From assembly GCA_016462625.1 (NCBI GenBank), contig JAEMSV010000065.1, positions 1-22,087 on the forward strand: 22,087 nucleotides of DNA, given 5' to 3'. A program made the position numbers and the translations under genes. The stretch comes from Solirubrobacteraceae bacterium. Its GTDB lineage: Bacteria > Actinomycetota > Thermoleophilia > Solirubrobacterales > Solirubrobacteraceae. A model generated the notes under the pieces. It searched no databases. It saw nothing but the letters and a program-made list of their open reading frames with translations, and was not told the origin of the DNA. Below are positions 21,265 to 22,087 of this stretch, in pieces. Every line of letters starts with the position of its first letter. The first letter of the stretch is position 1.

Positions 21265-22087
21265 TCAGCGGTCTCCTCGCTTGTAGGCCTCGCCGATCCC
21301 GATGCGATCGATCGTCGGCGGATGGGTCCCGAGCAGGAACGTCGTCAGCGCCGGCGGGTCCGGGTCGCTGATGTTCTTCCGCGCGATCCGCTGCTCGAAG
21401 CGGATGAACGGATCGGGCTCGCCGGTGAGCGTCAGCGCGAAGCTGTCCGCGCGCGCCTCAACCTGGCGTGAGAGCTGGTTGGAGACGACGCCGATCACGG
21501 TCGCCAACAGCACCACCGAGAGCGCGAGCGCCGGGAGCGCCTCCGGTCCCGGCTTTCCCCCATCCCCCGGATCCGGCGCGAGCCGGCGCGTGAGCTGGGC
21601 CGCGGCGAACATCCCGAACGGGCTCACGAGCGCGAGGAACAGGAGGCCGTGCGGCACGTCGTCGTAGTGGACGTGCGCCAGCTCATGGGCCACCACGAGA
21701 CGCACCTCGTCAGGCTTGAAGTCCTCCAGCAGGTTGTCGTAGAGCACGACGCGCTTGGTCGAGCCCAGACCGGTGACGTAGGCGTTCGCCGCGGTCGTGC
21801 GGCGGCTGGCGTCCATGACCTGCACCTTGTCGACCTCGACGCCCGCCTCCCGCGCGAGCCGGACGACGTCGTCGCGCACCGGCCCGCGCAGGTCCGTGAA
21901 GCGGTTGAACATCGGATCGAGCACGATCGGCGCCAGGTAGATGCTCAGGACGCCGTAGCCGATGACGACACCGGAGGCCGGGATCCACCACCGGCGTGGC
22001 AGCCGGCGCATGAGCGCGATCGCCCCCGCCGCGCCGATGGCCGCCAGCCCGGCGCCGATCGCGCTGGACTTTGCGACGTCCCCGGCC
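21265..22087 (-). CDS. M48-family zinc metalloprotease, Ste24/CAAX-protease-like (N-terminus beyond the window)
   Basis: The frame stays open to the right edge, so the gene is partial at its 5' end and the internal ATG at 22011 is not the true start. The zinc motif is HELAH (21673-21687) in RLVVAHELAHVHYDDV. The third ligand lies in the glutamate of QVEARADSFAL, and NAYVTGLGSTKRVVLYDNLL is typical of the Ste24-like branch. Hydrophobic helices flank the catalytic site, placing the enzyme in the membrane with its site on the cytoplasmic side. Such proteases remove C-terminal or damaged membrane-protein segments. The C-terminus GTHPPTIDRIG is the family's usual ending. It leads the MBL and antiporter genes. 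Confidence 0.9.
   Translation of the reverse strand, partial: AGDVAKSSAIGAGLAAIGAAGAIALMRRLPRRWWIPASGVVIGYGVLSIYLAPIVLDPMFNRFTDLRGPVRDDVVRLAREAGVEVDKVQVMDASRRTTAANAYVTGLGSTKRVVLYDNLLEDFKPDEVRLVVAHELAHVHYDDVPHGLLFLALVSPFGMFAAAQLTRRLAPDPGDGGKPGPEALPALALSVVLLATVIGVVSNQLSRQVEARADSFALTLTGEPDPFIRFEQRIARKNISDPDPPALTTFLLGTHPPTIDRIGIGEAYKRGDR

Noticed and set aside
1..22087. CRISPR arrays, insertion sequences, transposase or phage genes
   Set aside because: No regularly spaced repeats, no terminal inverted repeats with a transposase, and no integrase or phage structural motifs were seen anywhere in the window.

Overview
The window is very GC-rich (about 70% or more in most coding stretches), gene-dense, and coded with a strong third-position GC bias. 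The gene set is a compact SecG/Ccm operon, Tat-exported flavoenzyme, RlmH, ArgS, DUF3467 protein, many apparently leaderless starts and a guanidine-III riboswitch. This points to a chromosomal segment of a high-GC actinobacterium, and my best guess is the Thermoleophilia/Solirubrobacterales. That taxon is inferred from flavour only; no phylogenetic marker was tested. No gene-free stretch exceeds 300 bases.

Layout. (1) 1-3222: the tail of an unknown gene, then a tight minus-strand operon ccmE - ccmF - short CcmI-like - secG. (2) 3375-4083: two small plus-strand genes, a zinc-ribbon protein and a three-helix membrane protein. (3) 4088-7243: a secretome cluster, with one minus-strand secreted protein built from three copies of a two-cysteine domain, divergent from two tandemly duplicated secreted proteins with Ig-like and HYDIN/ASH-like domains. 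(4) 7257-10761: a unit bounded by two hairpin terminators, holding a carotenoid oxygenase and a Tat-exported FAD-dependent phytoene-desaturase-like enzyme. (5) About 10770-12165: a lower-GC islet on the minus strand with a polymorphic-toxin tail fragment, a coupled immunity-like gene and an orphan EF-Tu-domain-III-like protein, bordered by an 11-bp direct repeat. (6) 12126-14071: a small membrane protein, tRNA-Gly(CCC), and a DUF4328-like membrane protein whose stop codon lies inside the tRNA gene. (7) 14106-14505: a guanidine-III riboswitch driving an SMR-family guanidinium exporter (Gdx/SugE). (8) 14507-16861: a small charged protein divergent from a second cytochrome c maturation operon (TlpA/CcmG-like, CcmH, CcdA), then an unknown small protein. 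(9) 16865-22087: argS, rlmH, a DUF3467 protein, a CPA2 antiporter, an AHL-lactonase-like metallo-beta-lactamase-fold hydrolase and a partial M48 protease.

How it works together: the two ccm loci supply heme chaperone (CcmE), heme lyase (CcmF), reductant transfer (CcdA to CcmG-like to CcmH) and a CcmI stub for periplasmic/extracytoplasmic cytochrome c assembly. The ABC/CcmC part is not in this window. CcmE carries a C-x3-F heme-binding site instead of the classical H-x3-Y. The oxygenase and flavoenzyme probably act on carotenoid or another isoprenoid. The islet looks like a decayed, acquired toxin-immunity module. The most rewarding places for a second look are that islet, the CcmE variant, the triplicated cysteine domain, the carotenoid unit and the Gdx riboswitch.
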